Assembly (NCBI GenBank): GCA_017536475.1
Contig: JAFXHH010000017.1
Location: 1-59,910, forward strand
Origin: Clostridia bacterium
GTDB lineage: Bacteria; Bacillota; Clostridia; Oscillospirales; CAG-272
Length of the DNA: 59,910 nucleotides
Direction: 5' to 3'
Shown: positions 43,775-52,565 of the stretch, in pieces
Numbering within the stretch: the first letter of the stretch is position 1
Layout: every line of letters begins with the position of its first letter
Notes under the pieces: generated by a model
Told to the model about the DNA's origin: nothing
What the model saw: only the letters and a program-made list of their open reading frames with translations
Databases searched by the model: none
Made by a program: the position numbers and the translations under genes

Positions 43775-44367
43775 GCGTGGTTTTATTTGAGGAATTTGCT
43801 TTGCCCGAGGCCGATCGGCGCGAAGTGCTTCGATATATGGGCTGCAAGGAGTCTGACAACGAGACCGAGGCGCTTATTGATCGCGCTATTGAGGTTTCAA
43901 AGGATGCTTTTTGCGGCAAGGTCTGCTTTTGCGAGCTTCCCTTGTCGGTCTCGGATGGACAGATAAGACTTGGAACAGTACGAACCGAAAGCAAGAATCT
44001 TTTGAAAAATCTTGACGGTTGTGAGTCGGTAATTCTTTTCGGCGCGACGGTTGGGATAGAGATAGACCGTCTGATAATGCGCTACGGCAAGGTCTCGCCC
44101 TCGTTAGCGGTCTGCCTACAGGCTCTCGGAGCTGAAAGAATAGAGGCTCTGTGCGATATTTTTTGCGCCGATATGGCGCGAAAGCAAGGCTTGTTGGGCA
44201 AACGGCTTCGTCCGAGGTTCAGCCCCGGATACGGCGATTTTCCGCTTGATACACAAAAGGAGATATTCGCTATACTTGGTTGTGACAGACGTATCGGTCT
44301 TACACTCAACGACAGTCTGATTATGTCGCCGACGAAATCTGTAACCGCTATAATAGGAATTTATTAA
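43771..44367 (+). CDS. Methionine synthase reactivation-domain protein
   Basis: 198-residue stand-alone version of the MetH C-terminal activation domain, which brings SAM to inactive cob(II)alamin. It has the C-terminal signature RFSPGYGDFPLD (about 149-160) with the Arg-x-x-x-Gly SAM-binding stretch and a Gly-rich SVILFGATVGIEID segment. The start overlaps metF by four bases and metH begins 6 bp after its stop, so the three proteins form one functional unit. Such splitting is typical of Clostridia and Thermotoga. Confidence 0.88.
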   Translation: MSVVLFEEFALPEADRREVLRYMGCKESDNETEALIDRAIEVSKDAFCGKVCFCELPLSVSDGQIRLGTVRTESKNLLKNLDGCESVILFGATVGIEIDRLIMRYGKVSPSLAVCLQALGAERIEALCDIFCADMARKQGLLGKRLRPRFSPGYGDFPLDTQKEIFAILGCDRRIGLTLNDSLIMSPTKSVTAIIGIY

Positions 44368-44373
44368 ACTGAA

Positions 44374-46776
44374 ATGAAAATACTTGATTTTATTAAGAAC
44401 AATCTGCTTATACTTGACGGGGGTATGGGCACGCTTTTGCAGTCTCACGGGCTTGCAGCTGGTGAGCTACCTGAACGCTGGAATCTTACTCACCCCGAGG
44501 TGATTCAGAAAATTCACCGTGATTATTACAATTCGGGTTCAAACGTGGTTTCTACCAACACGTTTGGTGCAAATCTGCTTAAATTTTCTCGCGAGGAGCT
44601 TGAGGACATAGTTCGCTCGGCTGTTGAAAACGCCAGGATCGCGAAGGAAACGTCCGATAGCGGCAAGGAAAGGTTTATTGCTCTCGATATCGGTCCTTCG
44701 GGCAAGCTTTTAAAGCCTTACGGAGACTTTGATTTTGAGGATGCCGTTTCCCTTTTTGCCGAGACGGTGAAGCTTGGAGTCAAATACGGTGTCGACTTTA
44801 TCTTCATCGAGACGATGAACGACAGCTACGAGACCAAGGCGGCGCTCCTCGCGGCGAAGGAAAATTGCGATCTACCCGTTTTCGTTTCCAACGCTTACGG
44901 ATCTGACGGCAGACTTATGACGGGTGCATCGCCTGCGGCAATGGTAGCTATGCTTGAGGGCATGGGCGCGGATGCTATCGGTGCCAACTGCTCGCTTGGC
45001 CCAAGTCAGCTTGCTCCCGTGGTCGAGGAGCTTTTGAAATACGCCTCCGTTCCCGTTCTGCTCAAACCCAACGCGGGGCTTCCCGAGATCAAGGACGGCA
45101 AGACGGTATATGATATTACGCCTGAGGAGTTTGCGAAAGAGGTCGCTATGCTCGTCGGCAAGGGTGTTAGAATCTGTGGTGGATGCTGCGGTACAACTCC
45201 CGATTATATCCGCGCTCTCGCTATTTCGAATCCTAATATCCCTGCCAGAAGTGAGAAGAAAAACGACACCCTTGTGTCGTCTTATACTCACGCACTCAAC
45301 TTTGCTGACGCGCCGATACTTATTGGCGAGCGTATCAACCCTACGGGCAAAAAACGCTTCAAGCAAGCGCTTCGTGATCACGATATCGATTATATTCTCA
45401 AAGAAGGACTTGATCAAGAGGCGGCAGGCGCTCATATTCTTGACGTTAACGTCGGTCTGCCCGAAATCGACGAGTCCGAAACGATCAAAGAAGTCGTTTG
45501 TGCACTTCAGGCGGTCTGCAACCTGCCGTTGCAGATAGATACTGCCGACCCTGTCGCTATGGAGGCGGCTTTGCGCCGATACAACGGTAAGGCGATGATC
45601 AACTCGGTAAACGGCAAGGCGGAATCTATGCGCGCGGTCTTCCCTCTCGTTAAAAAATACGGAGGTGTGGTCGTGGCGCTTACGCTTGACGAAAACGGCA
45701 TACCCGACTCGGTCGACGGCAGGCTTGAGATCGCGAAAAAAATTCTCGCCGTTGCAAAGGAATACGGAATTGACAAAAAGGACATAATTTTTGACACTCT
45801 GACCTTGACGGTCAGCGCCGAGCCGACGGCGGCTCTCGTTACTCTCGGTGCTCTGCGAAGAATTCGCGAGGAGCTTGGTGCTAACACGGTTCTTGGCGTT
45901 TCAAACGTTTCGTTCGGTCTTCCCGCACGCGACGTGCTCAACTCCGCTTTCTTTGTCAGCGCACTTGAAAACGGACTTTCGGCGGCAATAATGAATCCCT
46001 ACTCCGCCGAGATGATGAAGGCTTATTATTCATTCCGCGCGCTTCACGGTCTTGACGAGAATTGCTCGGATTACGTGGCTCTCGCGGCGCGTTTGTCAGG
46101 AAATGAGACGGTTTCTTCGTCCGCTGCTTCTTCTGCTGACAATGGCGCGGAATCCTTGAAGGAGACTATAATAAAGGGACGTTGCGACAAGGCGCGCGAG
46201 CTTACGGTCGCGATGCTGGGGGATACTCCTGCTCTCGATATCGTCAAGGAGCATATAATTCCTGCGCTTGACGTGGTCGGCAAGGGCTTTGAGGAGCACA
46301 CGGTTTATCTGCCCGGTCTTCTTATGAGCGCGGAGGCGGCAAAGGCGGCCTTCGAGCCGATCAGCGAGGCACTTGCGGCAAGCAAGGCAGAGGGTGCGGA
46401 GAGATTGACTGTCGTTATGGCTACGGTCAAGGGTGATATTCACGATATTGGAAAGAATATCGTTTGTTTGTTGCTTGAAAATTACGGATTCAGGGTCATT
46501 GATCTCGGTCGCGACGTCGCTCCCGAGGTCGTCGTCGAGGCGGCTTTGAGGTACAAGGCAGAGATCGTCGGACTCAGCGCGCTTATGACAACTACTGTTC
46601 CCTCAATGGAGAAAACTGTGGCTATGCTTCACGATAAGATTCCCTTCTGCAAGGTCATAGTGGGCGGTGCGGTGCTGACCGAGGAATACGCCAATATGAT
46701 CGACGCGGACAAGTATGCCGCGGATGCTATGGAGGCGGTAAGATACGCCGAGGCTGTTGAGGCGGGGTTGAAATAA
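44374..46776 (+). CDS. metH: Cobalamin-dependent methionine synthase, activation domain split off
   Basis: Transfers methyl from methyl-THF via cobalamin to homocysteine. 800 residues: homocysteine-binding barrel (about 1-290) with LDGGMGTLLQ (14-23), GANCSLGP and zinc Cys pair GGCCGTT; pterin-binding barrel (about 305-560) with GERINPTGKKRF; cobalamin cap (about 600-670); and Rossmann B12 domain with GDIHDIGKNIV, the cobalt ligand His at about 690. It stops after the B12 domain, matching a separate reactivation protein just upstream. Ribosome binding site is weak, consistent with coupling. Confidence 0.95.
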   Translation: MKILDFIKNNLLILDGGMGTLLQSHGLAAGELPERWNLTHPEVIQKIHRDYYNSGSNVVSTNTFGANLLKFSREELEDIVRSAVENARIAKETSDSGKERFIALDIGPSGKLLKPYGDFDFEDAVSLFAETVKLGVKYGVDFIFIETMNDSYETKAALLAAKENCDLPVFVSNAYGSDGRLMTGASPAAMVAMLEGMGADAIGANCSLGPSQLAPVVEELLKYASVPVLLKPNAGLPEIKDGKTVYDITPEEFAKEVAMLVGKGVRICGGCCGTTPDYIRALAISNPNIPARSEKKNDTLVSSYTHALNFADAPILIGERINPTGKKRFKQALRDHDIDYILKEGLDQEAAGAHILDVNVGLPEIDESETIKEVVCALQAVCNLPLQIDTADPVAMEAALRRYNGKAMINSVNGKAESMRAVFPLVKKYGGVVVALTLDENGIPDSVDGRLEIAKKILAVAKEYGIDKKDIIFDTLTLTVSAEPTAALVTLGALRRIREELGANTVLGVSNVSFGLPARDVLNSAFFVSALENGLSAAIMNPYSAEMMKAYYSFRALHGLDENCSDYVALAARLSGNETVSSSAASSADNGAESLKETIIKGRCDKARELTVAMLGDTPALDIVKEHIIPALDVVGKGFEEHTVYLPGLLMSAEAAKAAFEPISEALAASKAEGAERLTVVMATVKGDIHDIGKNIVCLLLENYGFRVIDLGRDVAPEVVVEAALRYKAEIVGLSALMTTTVPSMEKTVAMLHDKIPFCKVIVGGAVLTEEYANMIDADKYAADAMEAVRYAEAVEAGLK

Positions 46777-46786
46777 TCTAATACAC

Positions 46787-46824
46787 ATAAAAAGGCTACC
46801 AAGTGCCATTTGACACCCGGTAGC
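46787..46824 (-). terminator. Terminator of the LTA-synthase-like gene
   Basis: GCTACC-GG-GTG/CAC-TT-GGTAGC on the minus strand, an 11-bp stem with two G.U pairs, then CCTTTTTAT. It also separates the convergent metH, where the stem is weaker. Confidence 0.75.
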
Positions 46825-46833
46825 TCTTTTGTT

Positions 46834-48903
46834 TTATTTTGCGTTTTCTGTAGAAACAACGTATGCTTCCGTTTTCGACATCGGTTCACCCTTGACGGTG
46901 ACCTGATAGACCTCGACCTTCTCTATCTTGGCAAAATCGAAGAAGGTAGTTTTCTTGGGTATTCTCAGGGTGTTTGAGTCGAGATACTCGGTATCTCTTT
47001 CGTCCTCGTCACAGAAGATGACGCTGTACGGCGTGAAATTCTCTCCCTTTACGTAGACGTAATCGCCCTCGACATAGACGTCTTTGATGCTGATATCGCG
47101 ACTACCCATCGTCATATAGTCGATAGGATCGTATTTGACGTCACCGTATACGTATTTATCACCGTAGAGCACGTCGTATTCGATCTTTGTGAGCTTGTCG
47201 GCATAGTCCTCATCCTCGCTGCAAACGCGGTGGAACATATTGATAACGCCCTCATCGTTGCCGATTATATCCATTACTCTCGGGAAAAGCTGATATGCGT
47301 AAATATCCTTGTCCGTAAGGGCTTCGGACTCGACCTCAAAATTGGGGATAATGATGTATTCGGTCTGGAAATCATTCATTTCCGAGAGAGTGATGCCGCT
47401 ATCCTTGACCAAGGTGGGAAGATGGTCTCCGTAGAATACCAGGATCGTATCCTCCTCCAGCGCCATTACTTCTTCGTAAATAGCTTTTACGAACTCGTCG
47501 ACTGCGTGGAGCTGACTGACGTAATAATTATATCTGCTCAACGTTGAGGCGTTGCTTGCTCCGCCCGTTACGGTAACGTCACCCTGGACGGCAACGTAAT
47601 CATCGGGATAGTCGCCGTGAGACTGCACCGCTACTGTGAAAACAAAGTCAGATTCCTCGGTCGAGGAAAGGAGATGCAATATCTCGTCGGTAAGCATCGC
47701 ATCCTCTGCCCAGCCGTACGGATTGTAGGTGGGATTCGGGAAATACTCGATCGAGGTAAAGCTCTCGAATCCGAGGTTCTTGTAGACCTCGTTTCGCTGA
47801 TAGAAGGTTCCCTCGTTGTTATGTATCGCGTGGGTTCGGTAGCCCGATGCCAAAAGGTCATACGCGATAGTCTCACAGGTATTTTCGGATAATATCGTTC
47901 GGTAGGGGTACTCGCCCGCGCCGAAATCTCTTATTCGCATACCCGTAAGAACCTCAAATTCGACGTTTATCGTAGCCGCGCCGATAACCGGCACGGTAAG
48001 GAATCCACTCGGGTACTGCTCTTTAAGGGCAGTAAAATTGGGCACAGGATCCTCTGAATAGGTCAGCTCGTTTATATATTTTACGTCAAAGAAGGATTCG
48101 AGCTGGACGAAGACCACGTTGGGCTTTTTCTGCTCGTCGTCGGAGTCCTCCCCTTCGTTCTCGCCGTATATCTGATCAAGAATGTCGGTCATCTCATCCT
48201 CGCTGTAATCGTTCGGACGATTAACTCCTCTGTCAAACACGCTCAACGAAAAGCAATACGCGAAGCCGTAATCATTATAGGCATCTGCGAGATTCGGGAA
48301 GCGTGTGGTGAGGTGGTTGGTCTGAAATCCTATCACAACTGCTACGACAAGCGCAGCGACGGCACTGAAAAAGCTTATAAGGAAGCTTTTGAGCTTAATG
48401 CCGTGGGACTTCGTTTTGATAAAGAGCAGTACGATGCCCGCTATTGCCGCGAGGATCGCAAGGATCATCAATGCAAGCTCATAGGGTTTGAAATATACGT
48501 CGATGATCGTTATAATACTCAAAAAAATAGAAAAGTCTACCGCCGAAAGAGGTGTTACTCTATTGATCAGCACGAAAAACTGAATTATACCCAATGCAAA
48601 CAAGAGCGTGGATACGAGTGCTACGCTTGCTATCCGCTTGGGTATCAGCAACGTGGGCAGAAGGAGAACGAGCGCAATGAGGTAATTGACCGCAAAGGCG
48701 ATCGGATTCTCGATTATAAACGCAAATCCTCCGATAAACGAGCGTCTTGAAAGGCACTCTATCACCAAGGTTAAGATTAACGCCATCAAAAGATGCGCGT
48801 GCACACGGTCGAAGTCAAAAAGCTTACGGCCAAGTGCCTTCAAGCGCGATCTTATAGCGCCGCTGCCTCCCTTCTCGGCAGACGAATTGACTGATTTATT
48901 CAT
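46834..48903 (-). CDS. LTA-synthase family membrane phosphoglycerol transferase
   Basis: 689 residues: Lys/Arg-rich N-terminus, five transmembrane helices (about 37-215) and an extracellular sulfatase-fold domain (about 255-600). Motifs include VVFVQLESFFD (metal site Glu, about 261-271), GAATINVEFEVLTGM with the catalytic Thr, and the metal-site run VQSHGDYPDDY; FYGDHLPTL closes the site. These define the lipoteichoic acid synthase family, which polymerises glycerol phosphate from phosphatidylglycerol. The C-terminal 90 residues (IDYMTMGSRDISIKDVY...) form an extra beta-rich domain. GTGAGG precedes the ATG; own promoter. Substrate could also be another phosphoglycerol acceptor. Confidence 0.9.
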   Translation of the reverse strand: MNKSVNSSAEKGGSGAIRSRLKALGRKLFDFDRVHAHLLMALILTLVIECLSRRSFIGGFAFIIENPIAFAVNYLIALVLLLPTLLIPKRIASVALVSTLLFALGIIQFFVLINRVTPLSAVDFSIFLSIITIIDVYFKPYELALMILAILAAIAGIVLLFIKTKSHGIKLKSFLISFFSAVAALVVAVVIGFQTNHLTTRFPNLADAYNDYGFAYCFSLSVFDRGVNRPNDYSEDEMTDILDQIYGENEGEDSDDEQKKPNVVFVQLESFFDVKYINELTYSEDPVPNFTALKEQYPSGFLTVPVIGAATINVEFEVLTGMRIRDFGAGEYPYRTILSENTCETIAYDLLASGYRTHAIHNNEGTFYQRNEVYKNLGFESFTSIEYFPNPTYNPYGWAEDAMLTDEILHLLSSTEESDFVFTVAVQSHGDYPDDYVAVQGDVTVTGGASNASTLSRYNYYVSQLHAVDEFVKAIYEEVMALEEDTILVFYGDHLPTLVKDSGITLSEMNDFQTEYIIIPNFEVESEALTDKDIYAYQLFPRVMDIIGNDEGVINMFHRVCSEDEDYADKLTKIEYDVLYGDKYVYGDVKYDPIDYMTMGSRDISIKDVYVEGDYVYVKGENFTPYSVIFCDEDERDTEYLDSNTLRIPKKTTFFDFAKIEKVEVYQVTVKGEPMSKTEAYVVSTENAK

Positions 48904-48956
48904 TATTCCTCACTTCTTTTCAAACAAGCTTATAATTCAACAAATTTCCGAGGTTA

Positions 48957-48985
48957 ATTTTATCACATTTATTGTGCGATGTCAA
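48957..48985 (-). promoter_or_regulatory. Sigma-A promoter of the LTA-synthase-like gene
   Basis: Minus strand TTGACA, 17-bp spacer ending ATGTGA, TAAAAT. The spacer is an imperfect palindrome (TCGCACA-ATA-AATGTGA). Confidence 0.82.
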
Positions 48986-49052
48986 GCAACTGAAAGGATT
49001 TTTAATAATTTTTCACATTAATACACTGATATGTCACACACTTAAAATTCAA

Positions 49053-49091
49053 TTAAAAAACCGAGAACGACCGCTTTGTCAGTTCTCGGTT
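49053..49091 (-). terminator. Terminator of the six-gene lipid operon
   Basis: 10-bp stem AACCGAGAAC/GTTCTCGGTT with a 13-base loop, followed on the minus strand by TTTTTT. Confidence 0.88.
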
Positions 49092-49105
49092 AAGCTATGA
49101 TAGGA

Positions 49106-49510
49106 TCAGAGTCCAAAGAGAAAGACCCAAACGTACGCAATTATAACGAACAAATACATTGATGCCAAAATAGTTAGGATAAGTCCGACGATAAAGCCCG
49201 CCGTGCTAAGATCGCGTCCTACACGTGAACGGTACTCAACCTGCCCGAATTGACGAACGTACATTTTGACTTTACTCTTGGCAACAAAGGAAAAGATGAA
49301 GCCAATAAGTGAGAAAATGAAGGTGCAAGAAAATGCAAGACTCAAAATTCCCCAGGTCAGAATCTGACTTGCCAATCTGTCTTTCGCCTCATCGTATGCA
49401 GGATCAAGATTGATGGGCTCTTTTACAGTCTCTGCTGCGGTCTTATGTCCGCAAGCGGAGCAAAAACGCGCGGTATCTTCTATCTGCGCCCCGCAATATC
49501 TACAATACAT
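49106..49510 (-). CDS. Zinc-ribbon membrane protein of unknown function
   Basis: 134 residues. Zinc-ribbon CRYCG...CSACG at 3-6 and 18-22, a linker with ETVKEPINLDPAYDEAKD, then two helices (about 48-75 and 104-134) separated by a basic loop VAKSKVKMYVRQFGQ. Small zinc-ribbon plus two-helix proteins are common in Clostridia with no known function. GGAGG lies 7 bases before the ATG, and the start is 28 bp after the hydrolase stop, so it is the last gene of the six-gene operon. The terminator follows immediately. Confidence 0.75.
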   Translation of the reverse strand: MYCRYCGAQIEDTARFCSACGHKTAAETVKEPINLDPAYDEAKDRLASQILTWGILSLAFSCTFIFSLIGFIFSFVAKSKVKMYVRQFGQVEYRSRVGRDLSTAGFIVGLILTILASMYLFVIIAYVWVFLFGL

Positions 49511-49538
49511 ACCGTATCCTCCTTTTATAGAATGCTTT

Positions 49539-50537
49539 TCAAGGCTTTACTTTGCCAAAATTACGTGCGATAAAGCCTTTTACAGCCTCGTCGTATCTTT
49601 CCGTATCGGTCACGCGGAGCATAGAATGTCTGCCGTGCTCGAACCACACTATCTCCTTGCTCTCGCTTGACGCGAGATCATAAAGCTTTTGCGCGTACTC
49701 GGGAGTTGAATATATGTCCTCCCTGCTATGTAGCATAAGCAGAGGTTTATTCATTTTGTCGATGACGTTTATCGGGCCGAATTCCATCGTGTGTCCCGTG
49801 TAATGCTTCATCCAGAAATTTATCATTCCGTAGACCATAAAGATCGGCTTTTTGCGCTCTATAATGTGATTTTTCATAGATTCGCCGAAATTCGCAAACA
49901 TTCCCTCTGCAACTAAGCCCTCGACACAGTCGGGGCAAGCTTCGGAGGTGAGGGCAAGCAGCGCCGTGGCAGATCCGATGCAATTTCCGTGATAAAGCAC
50001 GGATTTGACGTTCAGATCATCGCAAAGGAACTTCGTCCACGCGACAGCATCCTTGCTTTCTTCAAAGCCTACCGTATTGAATTCGCCGTCACTGAGTCCG
50101 TGAGCGCGGGAGTCGATGAGAAGCAGATTGTAACCCGACTCGACGTAGGGCTTTGCGAAATAATAGCCGTATCTGAGGCTTTCGGTTCTTCCAGGGAAAA
50201 TGATGACGCATCGGTCGTTACCGAAATCGTAATACTCGCCCGCAAGCTTAAGTCCGTCGTTTGTGATGCTGACTTCCCTTTTATGCGACGAGTTTTCCTC
50301 GTACCAAGCCATTCCTATGCTATCCATCTTCATCGTATTCGCATCGGAATCCGAAGGACCTCTGCCCCACTGCTCCTTGGTCTTGCGGCGAAGGGTCTGG
50401 TCGTAGACACAGAACGATGCGACGATTACCGACAAGGGCCACATAAGTATGCCAAGCACGACCGCAACGCCGACTATCCACGCTATTGCTTGCAGCGTTG
50501 GCGAGAGGCTGATGTATAAGGAAGTAATCTCTAACAT
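49539..50537 (-). CDS. Membrane-anchored alpha/beta hydrolase with Cys nucleophile
   Basis: 332 residues with one N-terminal helix (about 17-45) and a hydrolase domain. The nucleophile elbow reads HGNCIGSATAL (Cys about 170), so Cys takes the place of the usual Ser; acid Asp in SREDIYST and base His in FEHGRHSML complete a triad. The ISDSRAHGLSDG-like segment LIDSRAHGLSDG (about 141-152) is the YqkD/YdeN type found in Firmicutes. Substrate unknown; the operon suggests a lipid ester, thioester or peptide bond. It is 15 bp after the acyltransferase gene and 28 bp before the zinc-ribbon gene. Confidence 0.83.
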   Translation of the reverse strand: MLEITSLYISLSPTLQAIAWIVGVAVVLGILMWPLSVIVASFCVYDQTLRRKTKEQWGRGPSDSDANTMKMDSIGMAWYEENSSHKREVSITNDGLKLAGEYYDFGNDRCVIIFPGRTESLRYGYYFAKPYVESGYNLLLIDSRAHGLSDGEFNTVGFEESKDAVAWTKFLCDDLNVKSVLYHGNCIGSATALLALTSEACPDCVEGLVAEGMFANFGESMKNHIIERKKPIFMVYGMINFWMKHYTGHTMEFGPINVIDKMNKPLLMLHSREDIYSTPEYAQKLYDLASSESKEIVWFEHGRHSMLRVTDTERYDEAVKGFIARNFGKVKP

Positions 50538-50551
50538 TCCCGTGTGTCCTT

Positions 50552-51205
50552 TCAGTTTTTCTTTTTTAATGCCGCTTTTTTATCCTCAAGCTCCTGTCGC
50601 AAGGACAAGACCTTGGAATAGATTATATCGTTGACCGTCTCGAGTTCCTCTCTGGTGGGGGTTCTTCGGTCTGTTTTTATGTAATCGGAGACGTATATCG
50701 GCTTGCCGACGATGATGCTTGCTCTTTTCGTAAAGCCGTAATTTCCGTCGGTGATTATCGGAATGATCGGAGCGTTTGATCTGTGGGCAATAACGATATA
50801 ACTGTGCTTGAAGGGCTTTATCGTACCGTCGTCGGTTATTTTTGCCTCGGGGAAGATCTGCACCAGCCCTCCCTTTCGGATGATCTCTGCAGCGGTATCC
50901 ATAAAACGCATGCTTTTCGTTATTCTGTTTGCCTGAATGCCGCCGAAAAATCGCATTCCGAACGCGAGAAGCTTGTTCTTAAAGCCGAGCTCGGATGAAA
51001 TTACGTTAAGCTTTCTCGGGGTTACGGCAAACATATTCATCATATAGTCGTAAAAGTGGTAGTGATTTGAAATTATCAACGCGCCGCCCTTGATTTTAAG
51101 GGACTGGACGCTTTTATCCTCGTAAAATGTCCTGCGCTTGAAAAGCAGGAGCTGATAAGGATAGCCTGTGATAATGCAAAGCCACCAGAAAAGATAGTAG
51201 ATCAT
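50552..51205 (-). CDS. PlsC-like 1-acylglycerol-3-phosphate acyltransferase
   Basis: 217-residue membrane-associated acyltransferase. The catalytic H-x4-D motif is in NHYHFYD (about 47-53), and FPEAKIT (about 118) replaces the more common EGTR motif; the N-terminus is hydrophobic (MIYYLFWWLCIITGYPYQLLLF). The family acylates glycerol phosphate or lyso-lipids with acyl-ACP or acyl-phosphate. Start overlaps the transporter stop by four bases (ATGA), and the hydrolase gene follows by 15 bp, so expression is tightly coupled to both. It may not be the cell's main PlsC. Confidence 0.85.
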   Translation of the reverse strand: MIYYLFWWLCIITGYPYQLLLFKRRTFYEDKSVQSLKIKGGALIISNHYHFYDYMMNMFAVTPRKLNVISSELGFKNKLLAFGMRFFGGIQANRITKSMRFMDTAAEIIRKGGLVQIFPEAKITDDGTIKPFKHSYIVIAHRSNAPIIPIITDGNYGFTKRASIIVGKPIYVSDYIKTDRRTPTREELETVNDIIYSKVLSLRQELEDKKAALKKKN

Positions 51206-52551
51206 TCTTTATCCTTTTTAGCGGCCTTTCCGAGCAGGGCGATCGATTTGGGCATAAAGAAGGCTATAACCAAAGCCGTTAGGCAAGAGATCGCAACTAT
51301 AAGGGTGAGCAGGTCGATATGTCCGCTTTGCTTAAGATATACGAGAACAATTCCCGAGGCGAGCCCCGCAGAAATACCCTCGAAAAGTCCTTGTACCGCA
51401 AAATACATTGCGTTCGCTCCCTTTTCGCCCGCATCGGTGGCTTCCTTTGCCAACTGCGACGGGATCATATAGGTTACCGAGAAGAATGCTCCGATACCGA
51501 ACGAGGTCAAAAGGCTACAGAAAATCGCGAATGGCAACAAATAGCTTCCCGTGATCATCTGACAGAAGAACATCAAACCCATGCCGAGCGAGAACATAAA
51601 CAGCGCATACTGATATGCAACGCGGAGACCGTACTTCTTGATCAGCTTATTGTAAATAATAAGTGTCAGGGGCACGGGAGCGAATGCGGACGCCATAACG
51701 AAGGTCATATTCATACCCGTAGTTGAGAAAAACTCATTTATTCCGTTGAGGAAAAGCTGCAATCCGAAGTTCATAACGGAAAGTATAAGCAACCAGAAAA
51801 GATATTTTTTATTCTTGAAGGAGAAGGCAAAGGACTTGACAAGGCTTACTCTTTCTCTCTTTGCTACCATTTCGCCGTTTTCGTCCCTTACGCCGTCCTT
51901 GGTAGAGCTTTCCTTGATAAGAAACATAGGAATCAGCATAAGGAGCGCGAGAGGCAGGAAAATAAGTGCAACGTAACGAATGTTAACGCCCATACCTACG
52001 AATACGGGCACGAGAGCGAAGCTCATCGAAAAATATACGACGTCGCAGATAGACTTTGTGTTGGAAAGGAAAACGCGGTCGGAGTCCTTCTCTACTATCT
52101 CACTAAAGGTTGCATAATAGCAAAGCATCGTGAGCGTGTATGCCGAATAGAATACCATCAGAAGAAACGCAAACCAGATCGTATTGAGCAAGGTAGCGCT
52201 CTTATCAAGCGGAATAAGGAACAGACAATAAACTGCCATCGTAATTATCATACCGCCGAGGAGCGCAGGGCGGCGACGTCCCCACTTGGTGCGGAGGTTG
52301 TCGAGCCAGGATGCAAACGGAATATCGATAACACCATCGACTATCTTGGAAACGAGGATCAAGGTCGCCCAAAGTCCCGCTATAACGAGATCGCGATTAA
52401 GATACGTCCAGTTCTCGACATTATCCTCAAAGCCGCCTACAAGCAATGCGCTGCAAAGATATGTGCCGACTATCATTCCCATCATATTGATGCCCAATCC
52501 CGAGCATCCGTACAGCACGAGCTGCCATTTTTTAGTTAGCTTCTTTGTCAT
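51202..52551 (-). CDS. MFS transporter of the GPH (glycoside-pentoside-hexuronide) type
   Basis: 449 residues, 12 hydrophobic helices. The helix 2-3 loop KIVDGVIDIPFASWLDNLRTKWGRRRP (about 69-95) is the GPH signature with the conserved Asp-Gly-x-x-Asp-x-Pro. Family members move sugars with sodium or protons, but eukaryotic relatives of this branch (MFSD2A) carry lysophospholipids. No sugar-metabolic gene is nearby; the next genes are lipid genes, and the acyltransferase gene overlaps by four bases. Substrate therefore open: sugar by family, lipid by context. Confidence 0.83.
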   Translation of the reverse strand: MTKKLTKKWQLVLYGCSGLGINMMGMIVGTYLCSALLVGGFEDNVENWTYLNRDLVIAGLWATLILVSKIVDGVIDIPFASWLDNLRTKWGRRRPALLGGMIITMAVYCLFLIPLDKSATLLNTIWFAFLLMVFYSAYTLTMLCYYATFSEIVEKDSDRVFLSNTKSICDVVYFSMSFALVPVFVGMGVNIRYVALIFLPLALLMLIPMFLIKESSTKDGVRDENGEMVAKRERVSLVKSFAFSFKNKKYLFWLLILSVMNFGLQLFLNGINEFFSTTGMNMTFVMASAFAPVPLTLIIYNKLIKKYGLRVAYQYALFMFSLGMGLMFFCQMITGSYLLPFAIFCSLLTSFGIGAFFSVTYMIPSQLAKEATDAGEKGANAMYFAVQGLFEGISAGLASGIVLVYLKQSGHIDLLTLIVAISCLTALVIAFFMPKSIALLGKAAKKDKE

Positions 52552-52565
52552 TTGATGTCCTCCGA

